A stretch of 64,000 nucleotides of DNA from Plectrocnemia conspersa (Eukaryota > Arthropoda > Insecta > Trichoptera > Polycentropodidae). A program made the translations under genes and the position numbers. Location: contig VTFK01000189.1 of NCBI GenBank assembly GCA_009617715.1, forward strand, positions 186,001 through 250,000, read 5' to 3'. The notes under the pieces are model-generated. The model saw only the letters and a program-made list of their open reading frames with translations, did no database searches and had not been told where the DNA came from. Positions 49,166 through 61,327 of the stretch are shown piece by piece. Positions within the stretch are counted from its first letter, which is position 1; the number at the start of each line of letters is the position of its first letter.

Positions 49166-51067
49166 TTTTTTTAATAATGAAACAAAGTATTTGCAGCAAA
49201 TTTTGTAAAAATTGTGGAAATGCTGAACAAATTCTTTTAGGGAAGGTGCTATGCTAAAAATATTTTATGAATAACTCAATGGTTTTAAAATGGTTTCAAA
49301 GAAAATGAAAATAGCAAGAGAGATGGACGACACCAACTGTTGATTTTTTTGATAATCGTGTTTAGTAATTAATTTGATATCAAGTACAGTCCATTTAAAG
49401 CAATTTTGACTGATATTTGAGTCAAATTTGTTTTAAAACTGTTCATCGTAAAGAAATTTCTAATCAATAATTGTTAAAGTATGTCGTTATTTTTAACCAT
49501 AATGATAATTAGCATTCTGAATAATATATAACGCTATCATCATTATTCGTCCTAATCGATTGGGCGGATTTTTTAAAACACAACAAACATATATTTAGGA
49601 TGCGATAAATTATGCGATTTTATAGGTAAAGAACATGGAGGACTTTATAGTAATTTTATGTAATATTCATTGTGTTTAATGGGTGCTAGCCCAAATAGAA
49701 ATAAATATATGTACATATGAGTATACTACATACTATTTAATGCATAAATATTATTTCTTAAGCATCGTTATTTTTTCTGAAGCTGTATATTTCTTATATA
49801 CTGTTTTATTAAAAGAAACACTTTTATATTAATTACAATATAAAAAAATAGGCAATTTTATGAGATTCGTAAGTACATACATATGTATAGTGGTAATTAT
49901 TTTATTATTTACTGATACATCGTACATATGTCTACTTAAGTACATATGTATATGTTCAGCCTTAATAAACAGTTGTTATATCTGACCCGGAAAACCATAC
50001 AGTGAGAAAGAAGCAAGGCTTTACTAAGCAAGCAAGATTGTCACTGTTTTGGAACCATAGTTTTGGACGTATGGGACAGGGGTGGCGCTGCAATACGTGT
50101 TTAGTGTTATGGGAGCAAATGTTTGCTTTTGGGACGCCCCTACAATAAGGGACACAGGGTTCGTTTATATCAATGAGGGCTTTTCTGTCGGAGAAAGCGC
50201 CCTTTGCCCTCGATAATACGGCACGGTACCACTAATTAACGCGGACGGATGTTCATCCCAACCTGGCCACTAAATAGACCAGTTCGCCCAAAAGACATGG
50301 CGATTTGCCTGACCCCACTTAGGGCAGTGCCAAGCCGGAATCGTTTATGGTGCTTCTATTAAGGAATTAAGGGCTGAGGCGCAGCTGTTGTTGTTTGGTA
50401 TTAGCTAATTGAAGGGCAAAGCAAAAAATATCAATCCAAGTAAGTGGAGTCTCGAGAGACTGGATAAAAACAGAGATATAGAAATATGTAAGGAATAAAC
50501 TTTTTTATTGTTACAAAGCGACGTCAGAGATGTAAGCGAGATGTATGAAAAAAATATGTCTCGAAACTTTTTTATCACACCTCATAATGCGTCGCCGGGA
50601 TGATATATGTGTATGGATGAAAAAAGAGTAATATGCCAAAGTTGGCGAATATTATGCGTAAAGTAATAATATGCGGCGTAAGACGCGAACTGTCAAAGAA
50701 TGTTGTATTAAAATATTTTCGTCGTTTAAGATTTTTATAGAGATGTTACTTTATTTATATAAAAATATGTTCATTCTATGTGTTGACTGTTCATTAGTGT
50801 TAATATAATGAATAAAAAAATGTTAGCGTAATTTATATTTTATTTAAATAGCACTCATACTCATAAGAAACTGGTAGTTATTGCCATTAACATAATAAAT
50901 CCTTAAATACAAGTAATAAATTATTTTTTATGGAATTAAAAAAATATATTTTGCAGTATAAATTCGCTCTAAATTATTGATAATTTAAAAATAATATATT
51001 AAGATTGCATCAACATTTAAATATACACATACGATAAAAAAATGTGAAGGTGAATTATATGGCGGCC
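49166..51067. other. Spacer with a GC-richer island at 50025-50480
   Basis: The island includes an E-box CAGCTG (50381-50386), a TAATTA core (50234-50239) and TTAGCTAATTG, but no ORF. It could be regulatory. A/T-rich sequence surrounds it. Confidence 0.35.
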
Positions 51068-51224
51068 GGTCAAAAGAGCGTGCGTCAAATGAGCGCCGTC
51101 ATATGAGCGCTGCCTTATAAGCGCTGCGTCATAAGAGCGTTTACCAAAGTAGCGGGCGTCAAATGCGCAGACAGTCATATGAGCGTTTGACAAAAAAAAA
51201 AAAAAAAAGCACGTCATAAGAGCG
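51068..51224. repeat. Minisatellite of about nine 14-16-bp units
   Basis: Successive units follow the pattern N(2-3)-GTCA-A/T-A-A/T-GAGCG: GGTCAAAAGAGCG, TGCGTCAAATGAGCG, CCGTCATATGAGCG, CTGCCTTATAAGCG, CTGCGTCATAAGAGCG and so on, ending with GCACGTCATAAGAGCG at 51209-51224. One unit is interrupted by a run of 16 or more A. The core GAGCG is GC-rich in an A/T-rich setting. Function unknown. Confidence 0.85.
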
Positions 51225-52849
51225 AAAAAATACTTAGAAAATCAAGTAATGAATATTTTTGAAATTAGGTATACAAAATATAAGTGAATTGTAAGAAATT
51301 TTCAAAGAATAAAAATTACGTACGATATACATATATTTTGTACTAAAATGAAACGCAGATTTTGAATTTATCATTAGATTTGTTTTTTAATGTTTCATTT
51401 AATTGACAAATAATTATCGACTCGACTTGCAATGAATGCGTACAGTTATAGGGCAAGTATATGGCTCGTCAAACCTTTTTTTTCATTTATTTTAGACAAC
51501 TACACTTAATCGCGAATGATGGCTGAGTACAAATACTATATAAAATATTTTTGTTAATTAAAATATTAATGTTTTAATCGTTTATTTTTTAAGAAAATTC
51601 ATATATTATTAAACCCAAATATATGATATATGTTTGTATATCGAAAATTTCCATATCTATAGTCAGAAATGAGTCAAGACTAAAGGGATTGAATTGACCC
51701 AAGCGGTTTGGATAAGGTGACCAGATTTTAAATAGTATGATTTTCTCGTTTTATGTATTATTTTTTATCTTATTTGCATTATATAAATCTATATCTTTTT
51801 TTAAATACGCATTGAACATTTTTATTTGATTATTTTAAATGATCGAAACTTTATGTATATTATGTTATTATTATAAAAATTTATTTATGATATAGCTATA
51901 AAATATATAAAATCAATAATATAAGTAAAGATAGAGTTACAAAAATAAAGATAAGAAATACTAATGCCGTTCATTCTGAAAAAATAAATCATATTAAGGT
52001 ATATGATTTTCATAAAACATAATAATAAAAATTAAGACTTTAGTTAAATATGTTATATAGCATTAAAAATATAAAGAAAGTTTTGGATATTTGTAGTAAA
52101 AACATTACTCGAAAAAAAAAGCAATATCAAAAGCATTTGGCGAATCTTTTAGTACAAAAAAGAAAAAAAAAATAACACTTTGTAGTAGTTTAAAGTATAT
52201 ATTTATATGCTTTATTATGTAAACGAATATGTAAATGCTATAAAATACTTTTTATCGACTTGTAAAGGACTGCATTGAAATTGTTGAGAAAGCTCGTATA
52301 TATATTTATAAATATAAAGACCTTACATTTTTTGTAGCATTAAATGTTTATCTACTGTCTAACATATTTGTAGTTTTTTCTTTTATAACGATTTATATTG
52401 TTCTGTTTGTTTGTAAGTAAATATAAGCACAGATATTATTTATTTTATTATTAAAACCCATCCTGATGAAAAGTCCTATAATAATTATTAATTTACAATT
52501 TATGAATATTTAAACTATAAATTATTAATATTTACATGTTATTAAAAAAATAACAATAACTGTAAAACTATATGAAAGGGCGTTCTAAATTAATTGTAAA
52601 AAATCAAGCTTTGCAGATTTTTAAGAATCTGTAATTTAAATTTTTAGTGATCCAAAGTTTACTATGGGTTAATTGACATTAATTCCTCAATGTAAATTAA
52701 TTACAAAAGGAGCATTTTATTGACTCATGAACAACGCATCAGACATTCGAGCTACATTAGTAAAGATTAAGCAACAAAGGACAGAAATAAATAAAGTCCG
52801 CTGACCTATTCGCTTTATTGCAGCACAAATTATAGAAAATACGATAAAA
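51225..52849. other. AT-rich gene-free stretch
   Basis: No gene, repeat or island recognised. Confidence 0.5.
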
Positions 52850-53110
52850 TTTACTTTTTACGAACCATAAAATCGTCGAGACGCCTCGATCATTGGTCAG
52901 AGGTATTGTTCTCGAAGGGGTGCCTCGGAAATGGGGTGTGAGACACCCCCGGAAATAATTGATGCGACAGACTGGCGCCGCGGCTGTTTGCCGCCGTTTT
53001 AACCCCCTACCACCAAAACTTGTGTGTGTAGGATGCGCTCAAAACAAGGTATCAGATATGGATATAAACGAGGCCAACGCGAGGTCAGAGAAAAACACGA
53101 ATAAACAAAT
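52850..53110. other. GC-richer island
   Basis: CCTACCACCAAAACTTGTGTG (53007 onward) and GGTGTGAGACACCCCC (52936-52951, an imperfect inverted repeat) are the notable motifs. The plus ORF 52959-53195 is unrecognised. Candidate non-coding conserved element. Confidence 0.3.
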
Positions 53111-53473
53111 TAAATATGGATTTTATTACGATATTAAGATGTTGGACATGAGTATTAGAAGGGTGTATCCACTAGGGATATTCATAAAGAAATAGTTTTT
53201 AAAGCATATTATTTTTGGTTCGCATTGTATTAAATATATCTAGAATATCCTGATATGTATTTCTGATAGGCTAAGTTATGTGTATAGAAAATAGCAGTTA
53301 CTAAATCAAATCAATGCATCTACAATGATTTATTGTTCCTATTAGATACTTGCTTCGAGCTCTGCTCATTGAGAAGCGTTGTCATCTTGAAACAGTTACT
53401 TATGGAATATCTCATCATGATGAGATTCTATATTATGTATATGCTAAGCATCAGTGTGTCTTATATAGAGTAA
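53111..53473. other. AT-rich spacer with an 18-bp palindrome
   Basis: ATCTCATCATGATGAGAT at 53409-53426 is a perfect palindrome. No gene. Confidence 0.5.
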
Positions 53474-53474
53474 A

Positions 53475-53641
53475 AACCAAGGGGCGTACGGTGAGATACT
53501 TTTTCTTTCACTCGCTCGCGTATGAGTAAGAGATAAGGGCGTCCGTTCCGTGCGTTCTTCACGCCCTTATCTCTCACTCACTCTCGTCACTTAACACGCG
53601 AGCGAGCGAAAGTGAAAGTGTCGTACCGTACGCGCCTGGTT
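53475..53641. mobile_element. Second fold-back family, about 167 bp
   Basis: The left arm starts AACCAAGGGGCGTACGGT and the right arm ends ACCGTACGCGCCTGGTT. Inner arm parts GAGATAAGGGCGT (53530-53542) and ACGCCCTTATCTC (53561-53573) enclose a 17-18-nt spacer. The right arm has an extra segment around TCACTTAACACGCG. A single arm of the same family is at 61541-61607. Non-coding; probably a MITE. Confidence 0.75.
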
Positions 53642-53704
53642 AAACACATAGCTGGGGTGTGGGAGACACCTTTTTGCGTTGTTGTTTGCTTGACAGAAAA
53701 AAAC

Positions 53705-54781
53705 ATATATATTATTTATTTATTTATTATTTATTTTATTAATTTATTTAGCTTAATAGCTAATCTTTACATCTAACAAATTTAGTAAACACATATAAAA
53801 ATATATAAAAAATACATAACAGAAAGAAAAAAATAAAAATATACAATAATAAAGTCTTAATATTATAATTTATTTCTATATGTACAAAGGTGTTTTTTTA
53901 TTTCATTTATGAAACCCGTTATATTTTTGCTGTTTCGGATTTCTCTTGGAAGACTATTATATAAATCAAAACCTCCGTACATAATTCCCCTAGCCGTACT
54001 CGTTTTCTTATACTTAATTTTCTTTAAATTTTCTCTACTTCTAGTATTATATTTATGTACATCTTTATTTCTTATTAAATACTTATTAAAATATTCTGGT
54101 AACATATTATTTTCTAACTTATATATAAATACTAAAACATTCATACTCAATATTTCTTGAACATTCAACCATTCTAATCTATCAATCATACTTTTACAAT
54201 TAGTTAATCTATTTTTATTTAAGATTACTCTCATTGCCCTATTTTGTAATTTTTCAACATTTGTTTATCTAATTTATTTAACATATTTAATAGTGTTGCA
54301 CAATAATTAAAATAGGGCAATATTATACTATTGTAAATTTTTTTTTTGTATTTATACTTAATATATTTCTTAATCTAGATAATAAACCTATTTTTTACTA
54401 ATTTTTTTTAATATGTAATTACAATGTTCTTTAAAATTTAATTTTGTATCAACAATTACTCCTAAATATTTTATATTATCCACTATTTCTATACTAGAGT
54501 TATTTATTACTATTTTGGTACTATTATCTAACACATTTTTTATAATAAATAAACATACATTTAGTTTTATTCTCATTTAATTTAAGTACATTATTCTTTA
54601 ACCATATTTCTAATATACTTAATTCATTATTTAAATTATTTACAATTTCTTTAATGTAATAACCTATGCAATACATTAATGTGTCATCCGCAAATAGATT
54701 AATTTTACATTTTTTCACGTTATTAACTATATCATTAATATACAAAACAAATAACAATGGTCCCAATTTAGACCCTTGTGG
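53705..54781 (-). mobile_element. LINE-B copy 3
   Basis: Minus-strand copy from the TAAA-type tail (about 53705-53740) to a 5' truncation at 54781, inside the RT B-motif (GSKLGP). Sequence beyond that point is unrelated to the other copies. Confidence 0.88.
53863..54766 (-). pseudogene. LINE-B reverse transcriptase, copy 3
   Basis: 54524-54766 begins with GPLLFVLYINDIV and carries the catalytic FADD (about 54683-54694). 54388-54576 continues in another frame through IKYLGVIVDTKLNFKEH. 53863-54234 (123 aa) is the C-terminal domain, with HKYNTRSREN and the complete ending SLPREIRNSKNITGF, which is lost in copy 2. Two frame changes make it inactive. It is the best guide to the C-terminus of the family within this window. 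Confidence 0.85.
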
Positions 54782-56785
54782 TAAGTGTAACCAATGATTT
54801 TTGGCTTAAGTTATCAAGCATTGCATTTTGTGCCTGCGCGTTTTTATCTGTATATATATACGTATATATAAACGATTGTGTTGCGACCCTTATTCATATT
54901 TGTCATATTATCTAGTGACGAAGTACTATAATGACCAAGGGTGACACATTTGGGTTACTCGTGTGTCATATTTTATATTTTGCTATAAAACTTTGCGAAT
55001 GATTCCCTGGTATTAAAACTATGCACGCGTACGCCATGAAATGTCATATTTCACGAAGGCTCCCCTTTGTTCGAAACTTTTGACGCGTACGCAGCGGTCT
55101 CAGCAAGAAGCCTATAGGATCGGCCATAAAGATCGTTTATTGCCTATTTTGTGCGAGCCTCTCTTAGAAATTGCCGATTGAACTTGTCCATAACGGGGCC
55201 ATGGTGCATAATTTGTGCTAAATTCACGAGGCAAATTGAAATATTCGACTTGATGGAAGGCTTTACAAATTGCTATAACAAGCCATATCGACGTAGAGCG
55301 ACTAAGTATGTTTCTTTCGCGATGTACGGATTATTCTAATAAACCACAATAATTAGATATTTTAAAAATGAATTAAGAAATTTGGTAACAATTATATATT
55401 GATTATATTCAATCAATGTTTTCATCATAAAAATATCTACAGAAAAAAATCACAAATTTAACGAATAGCATACTGTCTATATTAATTTGACATAGCAATG
55501 AAGTCTTACCATTTATTTAAGTTTGATTTAAGCATTAGGTGACATTATTTTAAAAATCATAGATTTTTACCTTAATAAAATTTATGGAATGTAATATGTT
55601 ACACATTTATCAGTGAATGTTAAAGTACGCCTATATTAAGTGCAGGTTTCTGTAGACTCTAAAATTTAGATTAATTATGCACAGTTTCATTTATATTGGT
55701 CAACAGGTGTAAAAAATAGAAAGTGAAAATTAAAGGCATATTTTAAAATGTATATCTAATAATAAATAAAAATTCAAAATTTATGATAAAAATATGTCAA
55801 ATATTTTTATGATTGCTTGATCTTTGAATTTGTGACAAAACCTTAAAAATTCAGCTTGCAAATTCATAATATAATATAAGAAAAATATTAATTCGTTTAT
55901 TATCTCGTCAAGGTCGCATTTTATACCCAACAAATAATATAGTAGAGAAACTGGAATGAGATAAAGTAGTAAAAGTCAAGTTTTACGTCTGCTATTTTGG
56001 CAACGTATGGAGAGTAGATAAGAGGATTACAGGTACTTTTGCGTCGGTGTATATATTATTATACTAAAGGCGTTGCTCAATTCGTGTTCGTGTTTTGCAC
56101 ATACTCATACGTAAATATGTTCATATATAATATATATTTTGGTAAGTAAACTGTGCAGCTTTAAGCTTGGGAAAGCTTTCCGTAAACCATAGCGTTATTA
56201 GTTTGTATAATTCAGGACAAATATGCATGTGAATGGTGGTGAACGACCGACGGTTGATTATTTAAATTGGAATTTCAAGTGTTTTGTAGCGTTTGGGTCA
56301 TACGAGAAAAGCCTTATCGTATTTCAGTTAGAGAGTCATTTCAAATAACCCTTTGGTTATGATTTATATGTGATCAATCAATGCCTGCGCTGATCCTTGC
56401 TTATTGCATTTGAATTCGATTAAAGTTTGTTAGAGCAAAATTACATAATTTTTTTAATACACAATAAATCTATTAACATATTCTTTAAATTTATTTATAT
56501 TTTTGCAGGCCTTGTTAATAACAGATTTTATTTATCAAAATAATATTAATATTGGTATGCTATTATACTCGCAAATATTGCAAAATTTTATTGTGATAAT
56601 AAGCTAACTTTTTATTTCTAAACTTAAACACTTCACTTTTTAATTATAAGTTAGGGGTCTATTTTTCAATACTCGACCTAGATATCATAATATCATATCG
56701 CGGAGGAAACGCTCAATTATCAAGCGTTTATATTAAGACTTTATAACAATATTACGCGAGAGTTTGAATTGAATAAAGCACATCT
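54782..56785. other. Spacer with islands at 55020-55330 and 55990-56400
   Basis: The first island has a 62-codon plus ORF (55151-55339), unrecognised, and GCCATAAAGATCGTTTATTGCC (around 55120-55145) with two Caudal/Abd-B-like cores. The second is mixed in composition with no ORF. Otherwise A/T-rich. Confidence 0.35.
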
Positions 56786-56879
56786 AAACCGAATTTTGAC
56801 CAATAAAAGAGCGCAAAAAACAAAAATCCACGTCAAAAGCAATAAAATCGTGCCGTCGCCGTCATAGTGGGAACGCTCG
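56786..56879 (+). mobile_element. Half copy of the 233-bp fold-back element
   Basis: A single left arm from AAACCGAATTTTGACC to GTGGGAACGCTCG. It ends exactly at the symmetry centre of the full element and lacks 21 bases (the TTCTCAGAAGTC part), apparently lost between short repeats. It lies about 310 bp from the full copy at 57190. Confidence 0.8.
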
Positions 56880-57189
56880 AGGCGCAAAATATTGTGTACA
56901 TGGTGGGATCAGGGCCGCCGAGAGCGAACCCGGACCCTGGGAAAACAATGATTCCGGGCCTCATGACAAAAATGGCATTTTATATATTTTTAAAACCGCA
57001 GTATAATTTCTTGAATAAATAATAATAGGTACGAGTTAACTCTTTTTATGCTAAAATAGATATAAAAATTAGCCACCATTGCGATATATTTTTAGAAAAC
57101 ATATTTTATGTGAAATATTTAAATTAGGTATTAAAAATTATTAAAAATATCTGTTAATTAGTCGTCTAAACCGAATTTTTAGCACATTT
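56880..57189. other. Spacer with a possible hAT-type end
   Basis: CAGGGCCGCCGAGAGCG at 56909 and CCGGGCC at 56956 resemble the GC-rich CAGGG-type start of hAT terminal repeats. A matching opposite end was not found. The rest is A/T-rich. Confidence 0.2.
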
Positions 57190-57422
57190 AAACCGAATTT
57201 TGACCAATAGAAGAGCGCAAAAAACAATTATCCCTTCTCAGAAGTCAAAAATCCACGTCAAAAGCAATAAAATCGTGCCGTCGCCGTCACAGTGGGAACG
57301 CTCGGTAACGAGCGTTCCCACTGCGACGGCGCCGACACGATTTTATTGCTTTTGACGTGAATTTTTGCCTTCTGAGAAGTGATAATTGTTTTTGCGCTCT
57401 CCTATTGACCAAAATTCGGTTT
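57190..57422. mobile_element. 233-bp fold-back element, copy 2
   Basis: The same palindrome as at 40938-41170 and equal in length; the arms meet at the GTAA loop (57305-57308). The ends AAACCGAATTTTGACC and CCAAAATTCGGTTT are better preserved than in copy 1. A duplicated AAACCGAATTTTTAGCACAT lies just outside the left end. Confidence 0.88.
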
Positions 57423-57689
57423 GAATATACTTTAGTCAGCCCTTTTATATTAGAAGTGCATAGTAAAATCGGTAAGGATAGCTATAATATTTTAAAAACA
57501 TAGTGTAATATCGAAATGCAGACAAACCATGGAGCAATATGTGAGATGCGATGTCTGTCTGTAAATATTCTTTCGCTTATTTTCCCCTGAGTGATAATTA
57601 GCTTATTTTGTATTTTGGAAATGACATAAATAAAGTGTTCTAGAACTTAAATTAGGTTAAGTTTGGGTTTGAACGGCAAATGGCTTCAA

Positions 57690-57840
57690 TGACATTTTAG
57701 AGCAGCATATTAGCGCCGTTAAATTATATTTTTGCTAGTAGAAATATACATCTACTAGTGAACATATATTAGTACTTTATTAGTGAAAATATAATTTCAC
57801 CAAAAAATACACATTCACTGTAACATTTATACACTGGATG
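57690..57840 (-). repeat. AT-rich dispersed repeat copy
   Basis: It contains GACATTTTAGAGCAGCATAT (matching the complement of TATGCTACTCTAAAATGTC at 63543), CTACTAGTGAACATATATTAG, and the terminal TTTCACCAAAAAATACACAT shared with 17460-17500. Its orientation is partly inverted relative to 63420-63655. Confidence 0.5.
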
Positions 57841-58185
57841 TAAAGAAATAATGATAAGTATGTATATTAATTATTTGAGGTCGGACCCCTAGAATATGTC
57901 CTATCTACCCCCCCCCTCTTGGCAGGTCTGCTTACATGTAAATAAGCAGACAAGTATTACAGCTCACAATCAACGGATGTCACAATGCACTACCTAGCTC
58001 CGTTTTTTTTTATTATGTATCAGTGAGATTAGAAAAATCTAAGAAAACCTAATCTATGATGATATATTTGAATTATAATAATGTACTCATTAAACGATAT
58101 TCTTTTAGAACAAAATCTAAGAAAACCTAATATGTGATGATCGATTGAAATTTTAATTATATAATAATCATTAATTACGATCTCC
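57841..58185. other. Spacer with C-run and small hairpin
   Basis: A nine-base C run lies at about 57910. GTCTGCTTA (57927-57935) pairs with TAAGCAGAC (57943-57951). The phrase AAAATCTAAGAAAACCTAAT occurs twice (about 58034 and 58113), a short direct repeat. Confidence 0.5.
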
Positions 58186-59095
58186 CTCAACCCAGTAATA
58201 AGACTCAAATATTTTTAAAATCTTACAGCAAATTTTATCAAAAATGTTTGAGAAGCTACCGCTACGTATAATAAATCCAATACTGCAGAAATGGAGTTGA
58301 TATCAAGCAAACAAATTGAGTTTCTGAAAGAGTACGGCACAATTGCTCAAATACACAGAGTGGCAATCGAGATTAATCATAATCTACAAGAGAGGAAATA
58401 TTATTCAGCTGCTTTCCTAGAAATAAGTTAAGCTTTTGAAAAAGTATGAAATATGGGATTAAAATATAAAATTAAAACTGAACTACCTTACCCTATATAT
58501 GAAATTATAAAGACATATCCAAGCGGAAAAATATTTTATAATAAAACATCAATATGAAAATCCTCCTTCTGTTTAACCACTTAAACGCTAGCGATTAATT
58601 TTATTTAACAAATTCATTTTTTTAAATAAATTAATGAATTATTCACATTTTTTTAAAATTAATAAAGATTATTGGTTTAGCTTCATTTATCAGTAAACCA
58701 AGTATTTAATATTTATTTTAGAAAGAGTGTGAAGAAAAATAACAAGGAGTACCTCAGTGCAATCTAATAGGTACAGTGCTGTATGTATTTAGGGATGTAC
58801 TTTGACAAAAGGCTTACCTGTAAAATCCATAATTGGAGTAATAGAAAACCACTAGGACTGAGAAAATATTATTGACTATGGGCAAAACCTTCCAAATGAC
58901 ACAAAGAATAAGCTGTTCCTTAAACCAATTTAGATGTAAGGTATTCAACTGTGGGGATTTCAAAACACAATTTTTATATTGGATATTTCGTGGTATATCC
59001 CAATTTTTTTTTTTTCTAGGAAGAAGTGGAAAATGCGAGACAAAACAACAAGGAAAGCTTGGAGAAACATTTTAACAAACTTGGCAAGAAATTAA
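58186..59095 (+). pseudogene. Jockey-type non-LTR retrotransposon relic
   Basis: Plus-strand remains in several frames. ILSKMFEKL (58230-58260) is RT motif 1. RVAIEINHNLQERKYYSAAF, then FLEIS-AFEKV (58360-58445), is motif A of the Jockey type. GVPQCNLIGTVLYV (58747-58788) is motif B. It is followed at once by LGMYFDKRLTCKIH (58789-58830), so the catalytic YADD region has been deleted. A C-terminal ORF (58872-59075) contains CKVFNCG, corresponding to the YGIQLWG region. Stops and frame shifts show an old copy. It is distinct from LINE-A and LINE-B. Confidence 0.75.
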
Positions 59096-59699
59096 TTATA
59101 AAGGGATCGATTAAAAAAAAATTGATTTATAGTTGTTCTGATGAATCAGTGATGCGCAGGAAATCAACGTGAGATTTTATGATAAAAGTTTTTCTAAATG
59201 TCTAAGGACAGATTATAAAAAAAATTACGATCTCATACAGATAATACAAAGTTACATATAGAATTAAGATCCAGGTTTTTTAAATATTAGTCACCATTCG
59301 TACTATTTATACAATGTTTGTTAATAAAATATAAGTATAATATATATAATTAAAATTACACGAGAGATTTCAGCAGTCGCTTATTTTTTAACATAAGAAA
59401 CAGCCCACTAAACGTACTTTGCAGGATTTAATATTGAAATGGCCATTTTAAGCACACATACAGCTGTAACTAAGCCCTGGCGAATATTACGCAGAGCCTA
59501 GTTAAAACGCGGTGTTGCTCTCCCCTTTTTACTACCCTTTCTGAATTTAATTTTAGTAAAAAAAATATGACTTAATAAATATTAAGATTCAGATACTAAT
59601 CTTGACCAAAAAAGCCTATTTATCTTATTTAAGATTTATATTTTAAATTTATTAAATATTAGATATATTATATTATGTGAATACATCAAATAGAACGTA
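59096..59699. other. AT-rich spacer
   Basis: A balanced patch at 59440-59540 has no ORF; otherwise A/T-rich. Confidence 0.45.
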
Positions 59700-59990
59700 T
59701 TTTATTTAAGGGGTTTACCCTCAAACGACTACGCTGCTGTGTAGAAAACCGGTAGGGGGTCCATATCGCCGGTTTTATTTTAATGCTAATCGAAAATTGC
59801 TAACGGGAAAGCGTTCGGATGTGGAAAATTCCGCGAGGAAAACACCGTCGGATGCGGAAAAGTCGATTTATTATTCTAGGTACGTACAGCGAAATCGGTG
59901 AAATTTTATTTCACCGCTTTGGCAAAAATAGTTTATAAATCGAGGCTGACGATGCTTATCTTACGTGTGATTTAACTCGAAAATCTGACA
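59700..59990. promoter_or_regulatory. Island with inverted repeats and a Rel-type site
   Basis: AAAACCGG (59745-59752) and CCGGTTTT (59769-59776) form an inverted pair. GGAAAATTCC (59823-59832) fits the Dorsal/Rel consensus. CGGTGAAAT and ATTTCACCG (59896-59904, 59908-59916) are 9-bp perfect arms around TTT. No ORF. Enhancer function is inferred. Confidence 0.35.
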
Positions 59991-61017
59991 GTATTTAGAT
60001 TGATACAATATTCGATCTGAAATTGATATGTGACAATTGTAATGTCTAGCGTTTAAAAATATTACGTGAAGTGAATATCAAGGCTTACGTAACTTTCTTG
60101 ACAGTTAAATCGTTAGTAAGTAACGCTGTGTATAATATATGTAATATAACGTAAAGTGTCTAACGTTACCTTTTGTGTATATGTTAAGCACATTAAGACT
60201 TTGAGCTATTATGCATGACATGGAGAAGCTTTGAAAATCAGGAATTTTCAGTATGAATTTTGCGCATTAAATACTCAAATAAACAATAAGAAACTAAAAT
60301 ATAGTCAGTTTTTTATGTTTTAAAAAAAATATATTATACTTATGTATATATTAAAGAACTGATTAAATATTTACTTTTTGTTAAAACTGCTGCTATAAAA
60401 TTATTTATTTATACTAAAATGTACATGATCATATATTAATAAATTCACGAATTAAAATAAAATTACACAATTTCATTGATGCATACAAATTGATTTAACT
60501 GATGAATGTATGTATAATTAAAATAATTAAATTTTTTATGCATGATTGAAGCACATCCCATGATTTAGTTTTATAATGGTTATATATAGACTGTATTGTA
60601 ATAATGTTGACATAAATAAATGTGTGGATTGAACGCCGAACGATTAATATTATTATTTTTGTGTACATATTCGGTATTGTCCAGAGAATAATCAAATTTG
60701 TAGTCAAATTGAAATTGGCCTCCACAATTCAAATCCTTGTTAATTGACTAACAAACTGAATTAGCATTTAACGCGAAAACGCGACGGTTATACGATTGTA
60801 TAAAATAATCTATTATAATAATAGTAAAGTGAAAAAAATTATGTATAATATATTATTTGACTGGTAAATTTAAATAAATAAATACACCATACACAAATTA
60901 TTATTTATAAGTTTATTGATATATTATTAAGTAGTACATAAATTATGTTATAAAAATGAGAAGTATTGGAGTAGTAATATTTATTAACTAAGTTTGTAAA
61001 CTTTAAATTTACTTCAT
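59991..61017. other. AT-rich spacer
   Basis: Minus-strand ORFs 60495-60725 and 60905-61099 are low-complexity, rich in Ile and Tyr codons, and not credible. Confidence 0.5.
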
Positions 61018-61310
61018 AGATTTTGAGATAGCAATTGATTGCGTAAATCATGATAATATTATAGACTCTATATAATATAAAGGGTCTAAGTAATATCATG
61101 CTAGATGACAGATATGTTAGACTATTTTAAAATCAATGCGAAGTAATAAGCATTGAGGAAGATCAAATCAGAAATATTCCAACAAAGAGATGTGTGAGAC
61201 AGGGATGTGTACTTTTTTATACTTTTAAAATATATATTCTAAAACCATATTCAAAGAAATACAAAGTCGGCGGAAAAACAATCAGAAACATTATTTTCTG
61301 AGATCATTGG
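61018..61310 (+). pseudogene. Reverse transcriptase relic of another non-LTR family
   Basis: IDCVNHDNIIDSI (61033-61071) is a decayed A-motif. RCVRQGCVLF (61186-61215), then FKIYILKPYSKKYKVGGKTI (61222-61281), matches the VRQGCVLSP and NG-K-INNIRYADD region of R4/CR1/L1-like elements, ending just before YADD. The spacing is right, but stops interrupt the frame. It is truncated on both sides; the right side meets the inverted-repeat block at 61328. Confidence 0.6.
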
Positions 61311-61327
61311 CGACTTTTATGCATGCA

